From Actinomycetota bacterium (GTDB lineage: Bacteria > Actinomycetota > Actinomycetes > Propionibacteriales > Propionibacteriaceae): a DNA stretch of 64,000 nt. The stretch lies in NCBI GenBank assembly GCA_020161015.1, contig JAIUOT010000049.1, forward strand, positions 62,001 to 126,000. The letters run 5' to 3'. The notes under the pieces were generated by a model that saw nothing but the letters and a program-made list of their open reading frames with translations, ran no database searches and was not told the DNA's origin. Of the stretch, positions 17,198 to 25,992 are shown piece after piece. Position numbers and translations under genes: made by a program. Positions within the stretch are counted from its first letter, which is position 1, and every line of letters begins with the position of its first letter.

Positions 17198-18139
17198 TCA
17201 GCCCACCCGGAAGCCGTCCCCGGTGACCACCACCGGCAGGGGATCGATGATGGTCCCGCCGAAGCTTCCGTCGCCGGCGTTGTTGACGAACGCGAGGAAC
17301 CTCCACTCGTCGGTGCCGCGGAGCCGGACGAGCCGGCCGACGTACAGGCCCGGTGGCGACACCACGGTCGCGCCGGCGATGTCGTAGGGCCCGAGCGGGG
17401 AGTCCGCCCTCGCCGCCCAGGTGCCGCCGGCCACAGAGCCCTTGCGGGCCTCGGCCAGGTCGCCGTCCAGGCAGCTGAAGAGCAGGTAGCGCCGGCCCCC
17501 GATCTCGACGTCGAACATCACCTCGAGCTGGCCGAAGCCCTGGCCGACCTCGGTCAGCGGTGCGCGGACCTCCCAGGTCCGCAGATCGGGGCTCCAGGCG
17601 TGCCCGACGACGCCGCGGTCGTCGAAGGGCCCGGTGTTCCCCCGTGCCGTGACCAGCATGTGCCAGCCGTCGCCGTCGGGGTCGGGCATCACCCAGGGGT
17701 CGCGGAACGCCTCGTCGTGCCACCCGTTGTCCTCGAGCCGCTCGTACCAGCGCGGGTCGGCCCGGGCGACCTGGCCGTGCTTGGTCCAGGTGAACAGGTC
17801 GTCGGACGTGGCGTAGCCGATGGACTGGATGTTGCTGCCGCCGGGGGCCGGGCGCGACCCGGTGTAGAACTGGAACCAGGTGCCGTCGGGGTGGCGGACG
17901 ATCGAGCCGGTCCAGGTCGCCAGCTCGTCGAAGTCCCCCGGCTCGCCGTGGGCGAGGGCGTCCTGCACCCGCGTCCAGTTCACGAGGTCGTCGGAGACGG
18001 CGTGCCCGATGCCGGCGTTGTAGTGGCGGGCGTCCGGGTCGCCGAGCGACTTCGGTGCGTGGAGGAAGAACAGGTGGTACCGCTTCCCGTCGTCCACCGT
18101 CCAGAAGTCCCACACCCAGTCGTGGTCGAAGGCGAGCAT
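17198..18139 (-). CDS. Intracellular glycosidase, GH32/GH43/GH68-like beta-propeller
   Basis: A 313-residue protein with no signal peptide and the three acidic motifs expected of five-bladed beta-propeller glycosidases: WVWDFW near the N-terminus (nucleophile position), AFRDPWV (the RDP motif of the transition-state Asp) and GQLEV (acid/base Glu). These families cut fructans, sucrose or arabinans. It is the last gene of the sugar importer operon and overlaps the permease stop by ATGA, so it should hydrolyse the imported oligosaccharide inside the cell. A close paralogue lies at 36585. The exact family and substrate are inferred. Confidence 0.75.
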   Translation of the reverse strand: MLAFDHDWVWDFWTVDDGKRYHLFFLHAPKSLGDPDARHYNAGIGHAVSDDLVNWTRVQDALAHGEPGDFDELATWTGSIVRHPDGTWFQFYTGSRPAPGGSNIQSIGYATSDDLFTWTKHGQVARADPRWYERLEDNGWHDEAFRDPWVMPDPDGDGWHMLVTARGNTGPFDDRGVVGHAWSPDLRTWEVRAPLTEVGQGFGQLEVMFDVEIGGRRYLLFSCLDGDLAEARKGSVAGGTWAARADSPLGPYDIAGATVVSPPGLYVGRLVRLRGTDEWRFLAFVNNAGDGSFGGTIIDPLPVVVTGDGFRVG

Positions 18140-19065
18140 CAGCCCTTCACCCCCGAGGACGCGATCGAGTTGATGAACGCGCGCTGGAAGCCGATGAACA
18201 ACGCGAGCACGGGGACGGTGATCATGGTCGCGTACGCCATGATCTGGCCCCAGGCGGTCCCCGAGCTCCCGGTGGCCTGCTTGAAGTAGTCGATGCCGAC
18301 CATGACCGGTCGCAGGGACTCGGACTGCACGACCATCAGCGGCCACAGGTAGGAGTTCCAGGCGGGCAGGAAGGTCAGGATGGCGACCGTCGCGACGGCC
18401 GGCCCGGACAGCGGCATCACGATGCTGCGGTAGATCCTGAACCAGCCGGCCCCGTCCACCGTTGCGGCCTCGTCCAGCTCCTTCGGGATCGAGTCGAAGT
18501 ACTGGTAGAAGAGGTAGATCGAGAAGGCGTTGGCCAGGAACGGGATGATCTGGACGGCGTAGGTGTCCAGCCAGCCCTGCGAGCCGTCGAAGTAGGGGAT
18601 GGTGTTCACCCACCACAGCAGGGGCAGGGCCATCGTCTCGAACGGCACGATCAGCGTCGCCAGCACGATGCCGAGCACCACCTTCTGGCCCCGGAACTCG
18701 ATCCGGGAGAGCGCGAACGCCGCCATCGAGTTCACCAGCAGCCCGAGCACGACCGTGCAGACGGAGATGAAGACCGAGTTGACCATGAAGGTCACGAACG
18801 GCACCCGGTCCATCAGGCCGGTGTAGTTGGCGAGGCTGACGTCACCGACGGGCAGGAACGCCGACCACGAAGCCAGGTCCGCGAAGATCTGGGTGTCCGG
18901 CTTGAAGCTCGAGACGATCATGAACACCAGGGGCAGCCCGAAGACGAGGCACAGCAGGACGCGGAGCGCCATCACGAGGGCGCCGGACAGCCGGTTGTCG
19001 CGCGAGCCCGCCGTCCGGGGCTCGGTCGTGGTGGTGTCGGCGACGTGGGCGAGGTGGTCGCTCAT
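18139..19065 (-). CDS. Carbohydrate ABC transporter permease (MalG type)
   Basis: A 308-residue inner-membrane permease with six predicted helices and the EAA loop (ELDEAATVDGAGWFRIYRSIVMP), which docks the ATPase. The first 30 residues are cytoplasmic. It forms the channel with the upstream permease, overlaps it by 4 bases and is coupled to the glycosidase after it. No ATPase gene is in the operon, so it probably uses a shared MsmK/MsiK-type ATPase encoded elsewhere. Confidence 0.93.
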   Translation of the reverse strand: MSDHLAHVADTTTTEPRTAGSRDNRLSGALVMALRVLLCLVFGLPLVFMIVSSFKPDTQIFADLASWSAFLPVGDVSLANYTGLMDRVPFVTFMVNSVFISVCTVVLGLLVNSMAAFALSRIEFRGQKVVLGIVLATLIVPFETMALPLLWWVNTIPYFDGSQGWLDTYAVQIIPFLANAFSIYLFYQYFDSIPKELDEAATVDGAGWFRIYRSIVMPLSGPAVATVAILTFLPAWNSYLWPLMVVQSESLRPVMVGIDYFKQATGSSGTAWGQIMAYATMITVPVLALFIGFQRAFINSIASSGVKG

Positions 19066-19997
19066 CGGATGGCCTCCTTGTCGCGGGTGAGGTAGCGCTG
19101 GATGAGCGAGACGGTGAGAACGAGGGCGAAGAACACCAGCGAGATCGCCGCGGCGTAGCCCGTCTGCTGCTGCTGGAAGCCGGTGAAGACGGCCATGTAG
19201 ACGAGCGTCGACGTCGAGTCCAGGGGTCCGCCCTGGGTCATGATGTTCACCTGGGTGAACAGGGAGAACGCGGCGATCGTGATCGTGATCAGGATGAAGA
19301 TGCTGGTCTGGCGCAGGCCCGGCCAGGTGACGTGGGCGAACTGCTGCCACTTCGACGCGCCGTCGATCGAGGCCGCCTCGTAGAGCTCGCCGGGGATCGT
19401 CTGCAGGCCGGAGAGCCAGATGACCATGTGGAAGCCGACGGCCTGCCAGATCGACAGCACGATGATCGCGAACAGGGCCGTGTTGGGGTCGCCCAGCCAG
19501 TCGGGGCCGGTGATCCCGACCTTGGCCAGGAGGACGTTGATCAGCCCGTCCGGCTGGTACATGAACAGCCACAGCATCGAGACCACGACCATCGAGGTCA
19601 CCACCGGCAGGAAGTAGACCGTCCGGAAGAAGTTCGTGCCGCGCACCTTGGCGTTCACCAGGAGGGCGAGCCCGAGCGCCAGCCCCGACTGCACCGGGAC
19701 GATCACGATGGTGAAGACCACCGTGTTCAGCAGTGACCGCCAGAAGGTCTCGTTCTCGAACAGGCGGACGAAGTTGTCCAGCCCGACGAACCGGGCGGGG
19801 ACGGGGGAGATCAGGCGTGCGTTGGTGAACGCCAGCCCGAAGGTCAGGAAGATCGGGATGATCAGGAACACGACCATCAGCACGGCGGCCGGGACCAGCA
19901 TGGCGAGCGCCACCGAGGTGGAGCGCTTGTTCCGCTTGTGGCTGCGGCCACGGACGACTGGTGGGGCGGTGTGCTCGGCTGCTTCGACGACGCTCAC
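19062..19997 (-). CDS. Carbohydrate ABC transporter permease (MalF type)
   Basis: A 311-residue permease with six helices and the EAA motif (ELYEAASIDGASKWQQFAHVTWP). I chose GTG at 19997 because GAGGAG lies six bases before it; an upstream ATG at 20024 in the same frame lacks a ribosome site. It pairs with the MalG-type permease to import a sugar delivered by the upstream binding lipoprotein. Confidence 0.93.
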   Translation of the reverse strand: MSVVEAAEHTAPPVVRGRSHKRNKRSTSVALAMLVPAAVLMVVFLIIPIFLTFGLAFTNARLISPVPARFVGLDNFVRLFENETFWRSLLNTVVFTIVIVPVQSGLALGLALLVNAKVRGTNFFRTVYFLPVVTSMVVVSMLWLFMYQPDGLINVLLAKVGITGPDWLGDPNTALFAIIVLSIWQAVGFHMVIWLSGLQTIPGELYEAASIDGASKWQQFAHVTWPGLRQTSIFILITITIAAFSLFTQVNIMTQGGPLDSTSTLVYMAVFTGFQQQQTGYAAAISLVFFALVLTVSLIQRYLTRDKEAIR

Positions 19998-20046
19998 TGC
20001 GGCTCCTCTCTGAGGGCGGATCATGCGACGAGGGACGGGGCGGGGT

Positions 20047-20080
20047 GGCCCGGGAGGGGGCGAGGATCCCCTCCCGGGCC
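20047..20080 (-). other. Intercistronic hairpin between binding protein and permease genes
   Basis: Perfect 13-base arms GGCCCGGGAGGGG and CCCCTCCCGGGCC with an eight-base loop. Hairpins here commonly protect the binding-protein mRNA and lower permease expression; that role is inferred. Confidence 0.7.
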
Positions 20081-20088
20081 GGCTGGGG

Positions 20089-21390
20089 TCACTGCTGGAA
20101 GAAGTTGTTCGCCTTCTGGTTGTCGTCGATGTCGGCGACCATCTGGTCCAGCGTCTTCTTCACGTCTGCGCCGTTCAGGATGTCCTGCGCGCCCTTGGTG
20201 AAGGCCGTCGCGAGGAACGGGTAGCCCGGGGTCTCGGGCCGCATCACGGTGAACTTCTTCGAGTACTGGCGGAAGACGTCGTTCTCGCCGCCGGGCTCGA
20301 AGCCGGGCACCATCGCTGCCGCGGCGTCGGTGGTCGGGATGTTGTTGGTGTCCTTGGCGACCTTGGCGACGTACTTGTCCTGGGCGGCGAACTTCAGGTA
20401 GTCGAGCGCACCCTCGGGGCTGGCGCAGCCGGTGGAGTAGCCCCACGTCCAGGAGCCGCCGCCCACCTTGGGCCCGTCGCCGAAGTCGACCGGCGGGGCG
20501 AAGACGACGTCCTTGACCTTCTCGCGCACCGGCACGGCGGTCCACGAGCCGTTCCAGAGGAAGGCGGTCTTGCCGTTGATGAAGTCGGCCGTCGGGTCTG
20601 CGCTCGACTTCTTGGAGATCATCCCGTCCTTCGCCAGGCCCTGGAACCACTCGCCCCACTTCACGGCGGCATCGCCGTTGAGGACGCCCTCCGCGCTGGA
20701 GAAGTCGGTGCGGTTGATCAGGTCGCCCCCGAAGCTCTGCAGGAAGGGCGAGTACCCGTAGGGCCACCACTCACCGGTCCACCCGGTGGCCAGGTCGGCC
20801 GGGTAGGTGAAGTCTCCGGACGCCTTGACCTTCGCCAGGGCGGACGCGAACTCCTCGCCGGTCCAGGGCTGGTCGATGGTCGGGACGCGGATGCCGTACT
20901 TCTTCAGGATCGACTCGCGGGTGACCCAGGTCAGTGACACGTCGTAGTAGCCGTACGCGTAGGTCTTCCCGTTCCACTTGGCGACGGTGGAGGGCAGGTA
21001 CTTCGACAGGATGTCGTCCATGCCCTCGATCGGGGCCAGGTAACCGGCCCAGGCCCAGTTGGCCACGTTCGGCTGGTCGATGTCGAGGATGCAGGGCAGC
21101 TTCTTCGCCGCGGCCGCGGCGACGACCGACTGGTTGTAGGAGTCCTGCGGGAAGGCCTGGAGGTCCACCTTGTAGGCGGTCTGCGAGGCGTTGTAGTCGT
21201 CGACCACGCTCTGGATGGCCGCGAGCTCGCCCTTGTTGCCGGCGTTGTGGGTCCACAGGGTCAGGGTCTGGGTGCCGCCAGAGGCGGCCTGGGTGCTGGT
21301 GGCTCCGCCCTTCGAGCACGCGGTGACCGACAAGGTCAGGGATGCGGCGACGAACGTCGTGGCGAGCAGCCTTGCTGTGCGCTTGAGCAC
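20089..21390 (-). CDS. Extracellular sugar-binding lipoprotein
   Basis: A 433-residue family 1 solute-binding protein. The N-terminus is a lipoprotein signal (KRTARLLATTFVAASLTLS, then lipobox VTAC), so it is anchored outside the membrane. The mature part begins with a low-complexity linker followed by LTLWTHNAGNKGELAAIQ, typical of sugar-binding proteins. It is the first gene of the importer operon (binding protein, two permeases, glycosidase) and is transcribed from a promoter overlapped by LacI-type operators. The ligand is probably an oligosaccharide cut by the glycosidase. Confidence 0.93.
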   Translation of the reverse strand: MLKRTARLLATTFVAASLTLSVTACSKGGATSTQAASGGTQTLTLWTHNAGNKGELAAIQSVVDDYNASQTAYKVDLQAFPQDSYNQSVVAAAAAKKLPCILDIDQPNVANWAWAGYLAPIEGMDDILSKYLPSTVAKWNGKTYAYGYYDVSLTWVTRESILKKYGIRVPTIDQPWTGEEFASALAKVKASGDFTYPADLATGWTGEWWPYGYSPFLQSFGGDLINRTDFSSAEGVLNGDAAVKWGEWFQGLAKDGMISKKSSADPTADFINGKTAFLWNGSWTAVPVREKVKDVVFAPPVDFGDGPKVGGGSWTWGYSTGCASPEGALDYLKFAAQDKYVAKVAKDTNNIPTTDAAAAMVPGFEPGGENDVFRQYSKKFTVMRPETPGYPFLATAFTKGAQDILNGADVKKTLDQMVADIDDNQKANNFFQQ

Positions 21391-21434
21391 TCTTCCTCCG
21401 TTGGATGTGCCCGGGAGAACCCGGGGAGTTCGGG

Positions 21435-21454
21435 GTGCTAAAAGGATTTAGCAC
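21435..21454. promoter_or_regulatory. LacI operator O1 (overlaps start of transcription)
   Basis: Perfect inverted repeat GTGCTAAA, four bases, TTTAGCAC. It covers the inferred start site (near 21452) of the sugar importer operon, so a bound repressor would block transcription. Confidence 0.8.
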
Positions 21455-21458
21455 GACG

Positions 21459-21487
21459 AAGGTAGCATGGCTCGCTGAGGCTTGCAA
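21459..21487 (-). promoter_or_regulatory. Promoter of the sugar importer operon
   Basis: On the minus strand TTGCAA (21482-21487), a 17-base spacer and TACCTT (21459-21464). The box lies between the two LacI operators. Confidence 0.6.
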
Positions 21488-21491
21488 GAGC

Positions 21492-21511
21492 CTGCTAAAA
21501 GGATTCTGCAA
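21492..21511. promoter_or_regulatory. LacI operator O2 (imperfect)
   Basis: TGCTAAAAGGATTCTGCA shares TGCTAAAAGGATT with O1, 57 bases away centre to centre. The right half is imperfect. It lies upstream of the importer promoter and in the leader of the lacI-type gene, so it may allow looping and self-control. Confidence 0.65.
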
Positions 21512-21559
21512 GTGGTACCGGTATCATTCGGTCGTCGACGAGCTGAACGTGGAGGAACG

Positions 21560-22582
21560 ATGGCGAAGCGAGCCACCCTGGCCGACGTGGCCCAGCTGGC
21601 CGGGCTGTCCATCACCACGGTCAGCATGGTGCTGAACGACCGCCCGAACTCCAGGCTGTCCGCCGAGGCCGCGGAGCGCGTGCGGGCCGCGGCCGCCAAG
21701 CTGAACTATCGGCCGAACCCCGCCGCCCGCGGCCTGCGCCTGGGCAAGACCCGCACCGTCGGGTTCATCTCCGACGAGGTGACGATCACGCGCTACGCGT
21801 CGGCGATGATCCGGGGCCTGCTCGAGGCGGCGGAGGAGCGCGACCACACCGTCCTGATCAGCGAGTCCGGGCGGCGGCTGGACCGGGTCGCGAGCTCGCT
21901 GGAGCTGATGCTCGACCGCCAGGCCGACGGCATCATCTTCGGGCTGATGGGCGCCAAGCAGATGGAGGTGCCGCCGGTGCCCGTGGACGTCCCCGTGGTG
22001 CTGGTGAACGCACGCTCCACCACCGGCCACGCGTGCGTCCTGCCGGACGAGTTCCGCGCCGGCTACGACGTGGTCGGCCACCTGCTCCGGCGCGGGCACC
22101 GGCGGATCGCCTTCGTCGGACGCTCCGAGGCGCTCCTCGACCCCGCACTGTCGGTAACGATCGGCAGCCGGTACGCGGGGCTGGACGCGGCGATGGCCGA
22201 GTACGGGCTGGAGTTCGTCCACCAGGTCGACGGCATGTCCTGGGAGCCCGACCTCGGCTACCGCGGGGCTGCCGAGATCCTCGACAACGTCGAGGTCACC
22301 GCCATCGTCGCCGCGAACGACCGCGTGGCCTTCGGCATCTACCAGGCTGCGCAGGAGCGGGGCGTGCGGATCCCGGACGACCTCTCCGTCGTGTCCTTCG
22401 ACGACGAGTACCTCGCCAGTTACCTCCGGCCGCAACTCACCACTATGCAGATCCCCTACCGGGAGATGGGGCGCACGGCGATGGAGCTCGTCCTCGACGG
22501 TGCCCCGCCCGCCGAGACCCTCGTCCCCATGCCGCTGATGGCCCGGGGCTCGGTGCGCGACCTCCCGGCCCCCGCGTCCTGA
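21560..22582 (+). CDS. LacI-family repressor of the sugar importer operon
   Basis: A 340-residue protein with an N-terminal helix-turn-helix (TLADVAQLAGLSITTVSMVLN, about residues 6-26), the hinge KLNYRPNPAARGLR and a periplasmic-binding-protein-like effector domain ending in the IPYREMG pattern. It is divergent from the binding-protein gene and two matching palindromes lie in the gap, so it almost certainly controls that operon and itself. ATG 21560 has GGAGGAACG directly before it. The inducer is presumably the transported sugar or its product. Confidence 0.93.
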   Translation: MAKRATLADVAQLAGLSITTVSMVLNDRPNSRLSAEAAERVRAAAAKLNYRPNPAARGLRLGKTRTVGFISDEVTITRYASAMIRGLLEAAEERDHTVLISESGRRLDRVASSLELMLDRQADGIIFGLMGAKQMEVPPVPVDVPVVLVNARSTTGHACVLPDEFRAGYDVVGHLLRRGHRRIAFVGRSEALLDPALSVTIGSRYAGLDAAMAEYGLEFVHQVDGMSWEPDLGYRGAAEILDNVEVTAIVAANDRVAFGIYQAAQERGVRIPDDLSVVSFDDEYLASYLRPQLTTMQIPYREMGRTAMELVLDGAPPAETLVPMPLMARGSVRDLPAPAS

Positions 22583-22602
22583 CCCTGCTGACCCGGAGCT
22601 GA

Positions 22603-22643
22603 GGAAACGCCCCTCCCTGGGGATCTGCGGGAGGGGCGTTTCC
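22603..22643. terminator. Bidirectional terminator
   Basis: Arms GGAAACGCCCCTCCC and GGGAGGGGCGTTTCC with an 11-base loop between the convergent lacI-type gene and the lipoprotein gene ending at 22659. Confidence 0.82.
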
Positions 22644-22658
22644 GGTTCCTGGGCGGCG

Positions 22659-23810
22659 CTAGGGTCCCGCTGCCGCTGCCGCTGCCGGTGCCTGGCCCGG
22701 GACGCGCACCCTCGTCCAGCTCACCACGGGCCGCGCATGGCGCCGGGCGGTCACCGACAGGTAGCTGGTGGCGCCGGCGCCACCGTCCACGGTGACCCGG
22801 GTGAGCGTGTCGAGAGGCGCGACGTCGTAGGCGTCCGGCCAGCGTGAGCCGCGCGCCAGCGGCGCGTCCGTGACGTGGGAGCGCCGGTCGGCGGTGAACA
22901 GGTACACCTCGCCGCGGAACCCCCGGGTGCCCGCCGCGATCGCCCGGACGACCGGTCGGTACGCGCGGACGGTGGCCGGGTCGGGCGCGCCCGGGGGGAA
23001 CAGGTCGGCGTGGGTGAGCAGCACCACGGCCGCGCTCTGCATCGACGCCGCGGAGCGGAACCCCTCCCGGATGAGCCGAACCGCGGCGTCCGAGCGCCCC
23101 GCCTCCTCCGCCACCAGGAAGGGCAGCGAACGCGGCGAGTGGCCCGGCACCGGGTCGAGCGCGGCCTCGACCGTGTGGAACGCGGCGAAGGTCACCGGTG
23201 GCCGCACGAGGACGAGGTTCTCCGGGAAGCCCGTCCCGGCCTGTGAGTCGACCGGCACGGGCCGCCCGAGGGTGTACCCCGGGCGCGGCACGAACGTGTG
23301 CCGGAGCGCGGCCAGCCGCTCCTGCGGGTCGAAGCCCCCGTTCTCGCTCCGGCCGCAGTCGAGCCACTCCTCGCCGCCGAAGGTGTAGGCCAGCGGCACC
23401 CGGGACCGGTCGAAGGCCTCGCGGACCTGCCGGTAGTAGCCGTCGCTGCACGGCCTGAGCCCCTTGATGCCGCCCAGGTGGAACGCCATCCGGACACCGG
23501 GCGCCGCACTCAGGCGGTCGATCACGTCCGGAAGCTGCCGGAGCTGGCCCACCCCTTCCGGGACGTCGCCGAGCACCGCCCAGGCGAATGTCGTCCCGGC
23601 GCGGACAGCGCTGTCCGCGCTGTCGCGCTGCGCCGGCGCGCACCCCCCGAGCGCCGGTAGCAGCAGGGCGGCCACCAGCAGGCCCCACCTGGGGCGCGGC
23701 CGGCGGGCCCGCTGCTCGCGCAGCGCCCCGTGGCGCCGCCGGCCGCACCACCCCCCGGTGGCCGGCGCGACGCTCCCCCGTCGCCTGCCGCCACCTGTCC
23801 CTGTCGTCAC
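22659..23810 (-). CDS. Metallophosphoesterase-like lipoprotein with lost metal ligands
   Basis: A lipoprotein signal (WGLLVAALLLPALGGC) leads into a domain whose layout follows a calcineurin-like phosphoesterase group: WAVLGD, RMAFHLGGIKG, PCSDGYYRQVREAFDRS, LAYTFGGEEWLDC and ERLAALRHTF. In active relatives the two central blocks read HxGDIK and TPGDNEW; here both metal-binding Asp are Gly and the Asn is Glu, so it is probably not a working phosphatase. The start is uncertain: GTG 23810 is used, and no good ribosome site is seen. The C-terminus is an Ala/Pro run. It would face the outside of the cell; its role is unknown. Confidence 0.6.
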   Translation of the reverse strand: MTTGTGGGRRRGSVAPATGGWCGRRRHGALREQRARRPRPRWGLLVAALLLPALGGCAPAQRDSADSAVRAGTTFAWAVLGDVPEGVGQLRQLPDVIDRLSAAPGVRMAFHLGGIKGLRPCSDGYYRQVREAFDRSRVPLAYTFGGEEWLDCGRSENGGFDPQERLAALRHTFVPRPGYTLGRPVPVDSQAGTGFPENLVLVRPPVTFAAFHTVEAALDPVPGHSPRSLPFLVAEEAGRSDAAVRLIREGFRSAASMQSAAVVLLTHADLFPPGAPDPATVRAYRPVVRAIAAGTRGFRGEVYLFTADRRSHVTDAPLARGSRWPDAYDVAPLDTLTRVTVDGGAGATSYLSVTARRHARPVVSWTRVRVPGQAPAAAAAAGP

Positions 23811-24042
23811 ACACCCCAGACCGCACCGTGGGGCGCTGGGGTTACGCCGTCCTGCGGCGCACACCTACCACGTTTGGGACGCGGGGATGGGGCTAGCTGC
23901 CTCGGCCGGGGTCCTCGTCCGAGCGCGCACGGACAGTGGAAACCTCGCGGAACGCGCCCCGGCGGGAGCCCGGGCACGCCATGATTACGGCGACCAGGGG
24001 CGAGCCCGTTCCCGTCCGGTCCTGAGATCGAGAGGCGAGTCC

Positions 24043-24954
24043 GTGGCTGCGCTCAGCTCCCCGCGCCCCTACCGCGGCGCCGGCACCACCGGCGACGCGG
24101 ACTTCGCCGCCGTCCGCGCCTTCCTGCTCGGGCTGAACTCCCGCGATCCGGTGTGCTCCCCGGAGTTCCTCTGGGCGCGCTGGGAGTGGGCGTTCTGCCT
24201 GCCGTACCTCGATCGCGGCCACCTCGACCGGATCGGGGTGTGGGAGGCGGGCGGACGCGTCGTCGCGCTCGCCACCCACGAGAGCGCCCTCGGCGAGGCG
24301 TACCTCGCGGTCGACCCCGCTCACCGGGCCGAGCTGCTGCCCGACCTGGTGGCCCACGCCGAGCGCGCCCTCGCGGCGGAAGGGACGGTTGCCATCCCCG
24401 TCGGCGAGGACGAGCCCGACCTCGCCGCGCTGCTCGCGACGCGCGGCTACGAGGCGATGCCGTGGACGGAGGACATGTCGGTGCGCACCCTCGAGGGCGT
24501 CCCCGCTCCCCGCCTCCCCGAGGGCTACCGGCTCAGCAGCCTCGCCGAGGGGGTGGACCTGCACCGGCTCAACCGTTGCCTGCACCGCGGTTTCGGCCAT
24601 CCCGATCCGGTGCCGGAGGACGAGGAGACGCTGCGGTGGCGCAAGGAGTCGGTCAGCGCGCCGTCCCTGGTGCCGGAGCTGAACACGATCGTGGTCGCGC
24701 CCGACGGCGAGTACGCGGCCTACTGCGGGATCTTCCTCGAGCCGTCCGCGGGCCTGCTGATGGTCGAGCCGGTGTGCACCGAGCCCGGTCATCGCCGCGG
24801 GGGTCTGGCCCGCGCGGCCGTGCAGGAGTCGCTGCGCCGGGCGGCCGCGCTCGGCGCCCACACCGCGTACGTGGGATCGGACCTGCCGCTGTACCGGGAC
24901 CTGGGCTTCGCGGCGTTCCACCGGTCCCACTGGTGGCGCGGCCGCGTCGGCTGA
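24043..24954 (+). CDS. GNAT-family N-acetyltransferase (two-domain)
   Basis: A 303-residue protein with an N-terminal degenerate GNAT-like half and a C-terminal half that carries the acetyl-CoA loop: MVEPVCTEPGHRRGGLARAAVQ, followed by the LYRDLGFAAF end. The layout matches tandem GNAT proteins with one active copy. The start is GTG 24043 with AGAGGCGAG before it; no ATG is in frame nearby. It is convergent with the LysR gene. The substrate cannot be told from the sequence. Confidence 0.82.
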   Translation: MAALSSPRPYRGAGTTGDADFAAVRAFLLGLNSRDPVCSPEFLWARWEWAFCLPYLDRGHLDRIGVWEAGGRVVALATHESALGEAYLAVDPAHRAELLPDLVAHAERALAAEGTVAIPVGEDEPDLAALLATRGYEAMPWTEDMSVRTLEGVPAPRLPEGYRLSSLAEGVDLHRLNRCLHRGFGHPDPVPEDEETLRWRKESVSAPSLVPELNTIVVAPDGEYAAYCGIFLEPSAGLLMVEPVCTEPGHRRGGLARAAVQESLRRAAALGAHTAYVGSDLPLYRDLGFAAFHRSHWWRGRVG

Positions 24955-24980
24955 GCCGGAGCCGGCGATCCCTTCGGCGC

Positions 24981-25877
24981 TCAGGCCGGCACGCCGCAGG
25001 CCACGCTCGCGGGCAGCAGCTCCAGCAGGTGGACGGCCGCCGCAGACGCGGCGCCGTTGGTCGGGGTGACCACCGACACCACCCACTCCCCGGCCTGCTG
25101 GGGGAGCGGGACGACAGAGAGCCCGGCCGCCTGCGGTTTCGCCGCGATGGAGTTCGGCACCATCGCCACGCCCAGCCCGCGGTGCACGAGGTCGAGGAGC
25201 GTGTGGATGTCGTTGACCGTGCACCGGACGACGCGGTGGAAGCCGCGGGCGCGCGCCACCTCGTCGTTGATCGCGCGGACGGCCCACGACTCGTGGAAGT
25301 CCACGACGTCGGCGCCGTCCAGGTCGGCCCACTGCACGCGTCCACGCCCGGCGAGGGGGTGCCCGGGCGGGCACAGCAGCACGAACGGCTTGCGCGCGAT
25401 CTCGGTGCGGGTCAGCGAACCCAGGTGGTCGGACGTCGCCACGAAGGCCGCGTCCAGCTCGTTGGCCCGCAGCATGTCGAGCAGCTCGTAGGAGCCGGCC
25501 TGGGTGAAGTGGATGCTCACCTGCGGGTAGCGGTGGTGGAACCGCTCGAGCAGTTCGGGCACGTCGACCACGCCCAGGCACTGCTCGGCACCCACGCGCA
25601 GCTGGCCCGACAGGGTGCGGGTCACGCGCACGACGGCGTCCCGTCCGGCCCTGGCCTGGAGCAGGAGCTCGCGGGCGTGCGGCAGCAGTGCCAGGCCCGC
25701 GTCGGTCGGCTCGACCCTGCGTGTCGTGCGCGCGAAGAGCTCGCTGCCGAGCTCCTCCTCCAGAGCCCGGATCGACGCCGACAGCCCCGACTGGGACACC
25801 CCGCACAGGGACGCCGCCCGGGTGAAGTTCTGCTCGTCGGCGAGCGCGAGCACGTACTCCATCTGGCGCAGATCCAT
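24981..25877 (-). CDS. LysR-family transcription regulator
   Basis: A 298-residue regulator with an N-terminal winged helix-turn-helix (FTRAASLCGVSQSGLSASIRALEEELG, two blocks) and a LysR substrate-binding domain (RVGAEQCLGVVDVPELLERFHHRYPQ). It is divergent from the two aldo/keto reductase genes with a 115-base gap, the usual arrangement for a LysR protein and its target. The relation to OxyR/CbbR-like members is loose; the effector is unknown. Confidence 0.9.
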   Translation of the reverse strand: MDLRQMEYVLALADEQNFTRAASLCGVSQSGLSASIRALEEELGSELFARTTRRVEPTDAGLALLPHARELLLQARAGRDAVVRVTRTLSGQLRVGAEQCLGVVDVPELLERFHHRYPQVSIHFTQAGSYELLDMLRANELDAAFVATSDHLGSLTRTEIARKPFVLLCPPGHPLAGRGRVQWADLDGADVVDFHESWAVRAINDEVARARGFHRVVRCTVNDIHTLLDLVHRGLGVAMVPNSIAAKPQAAGLSVVPLPQQAGEWVVSVVTPTNGAASAAAVHLLELLPASVACGVPA

Positions 25878-25992
25878 CAGTCATCCTTCTGAAACAGAGA
25901 AGAAACAGTTGTTGGACTTCTAGGTTAGGCCACGCCTATGGTGGCAGTCGAGCGCCGGCACCCACCGCCGTCGCCACGAGGAAGGTGTGTGC
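25878..25992. promoter_or_regulatory. Divergent control region, LysR gene and AKR operon
   Basis: The gap holds the A/T-rich stretch TTCTGAAACAGAGAAGAAAC and, toward the reductases, TTGGAC and TATGGT boxes with a 19-base spacer. A LysR-type T-N11-A site is likely here but I cannot fix it. Confidence 0.4.
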
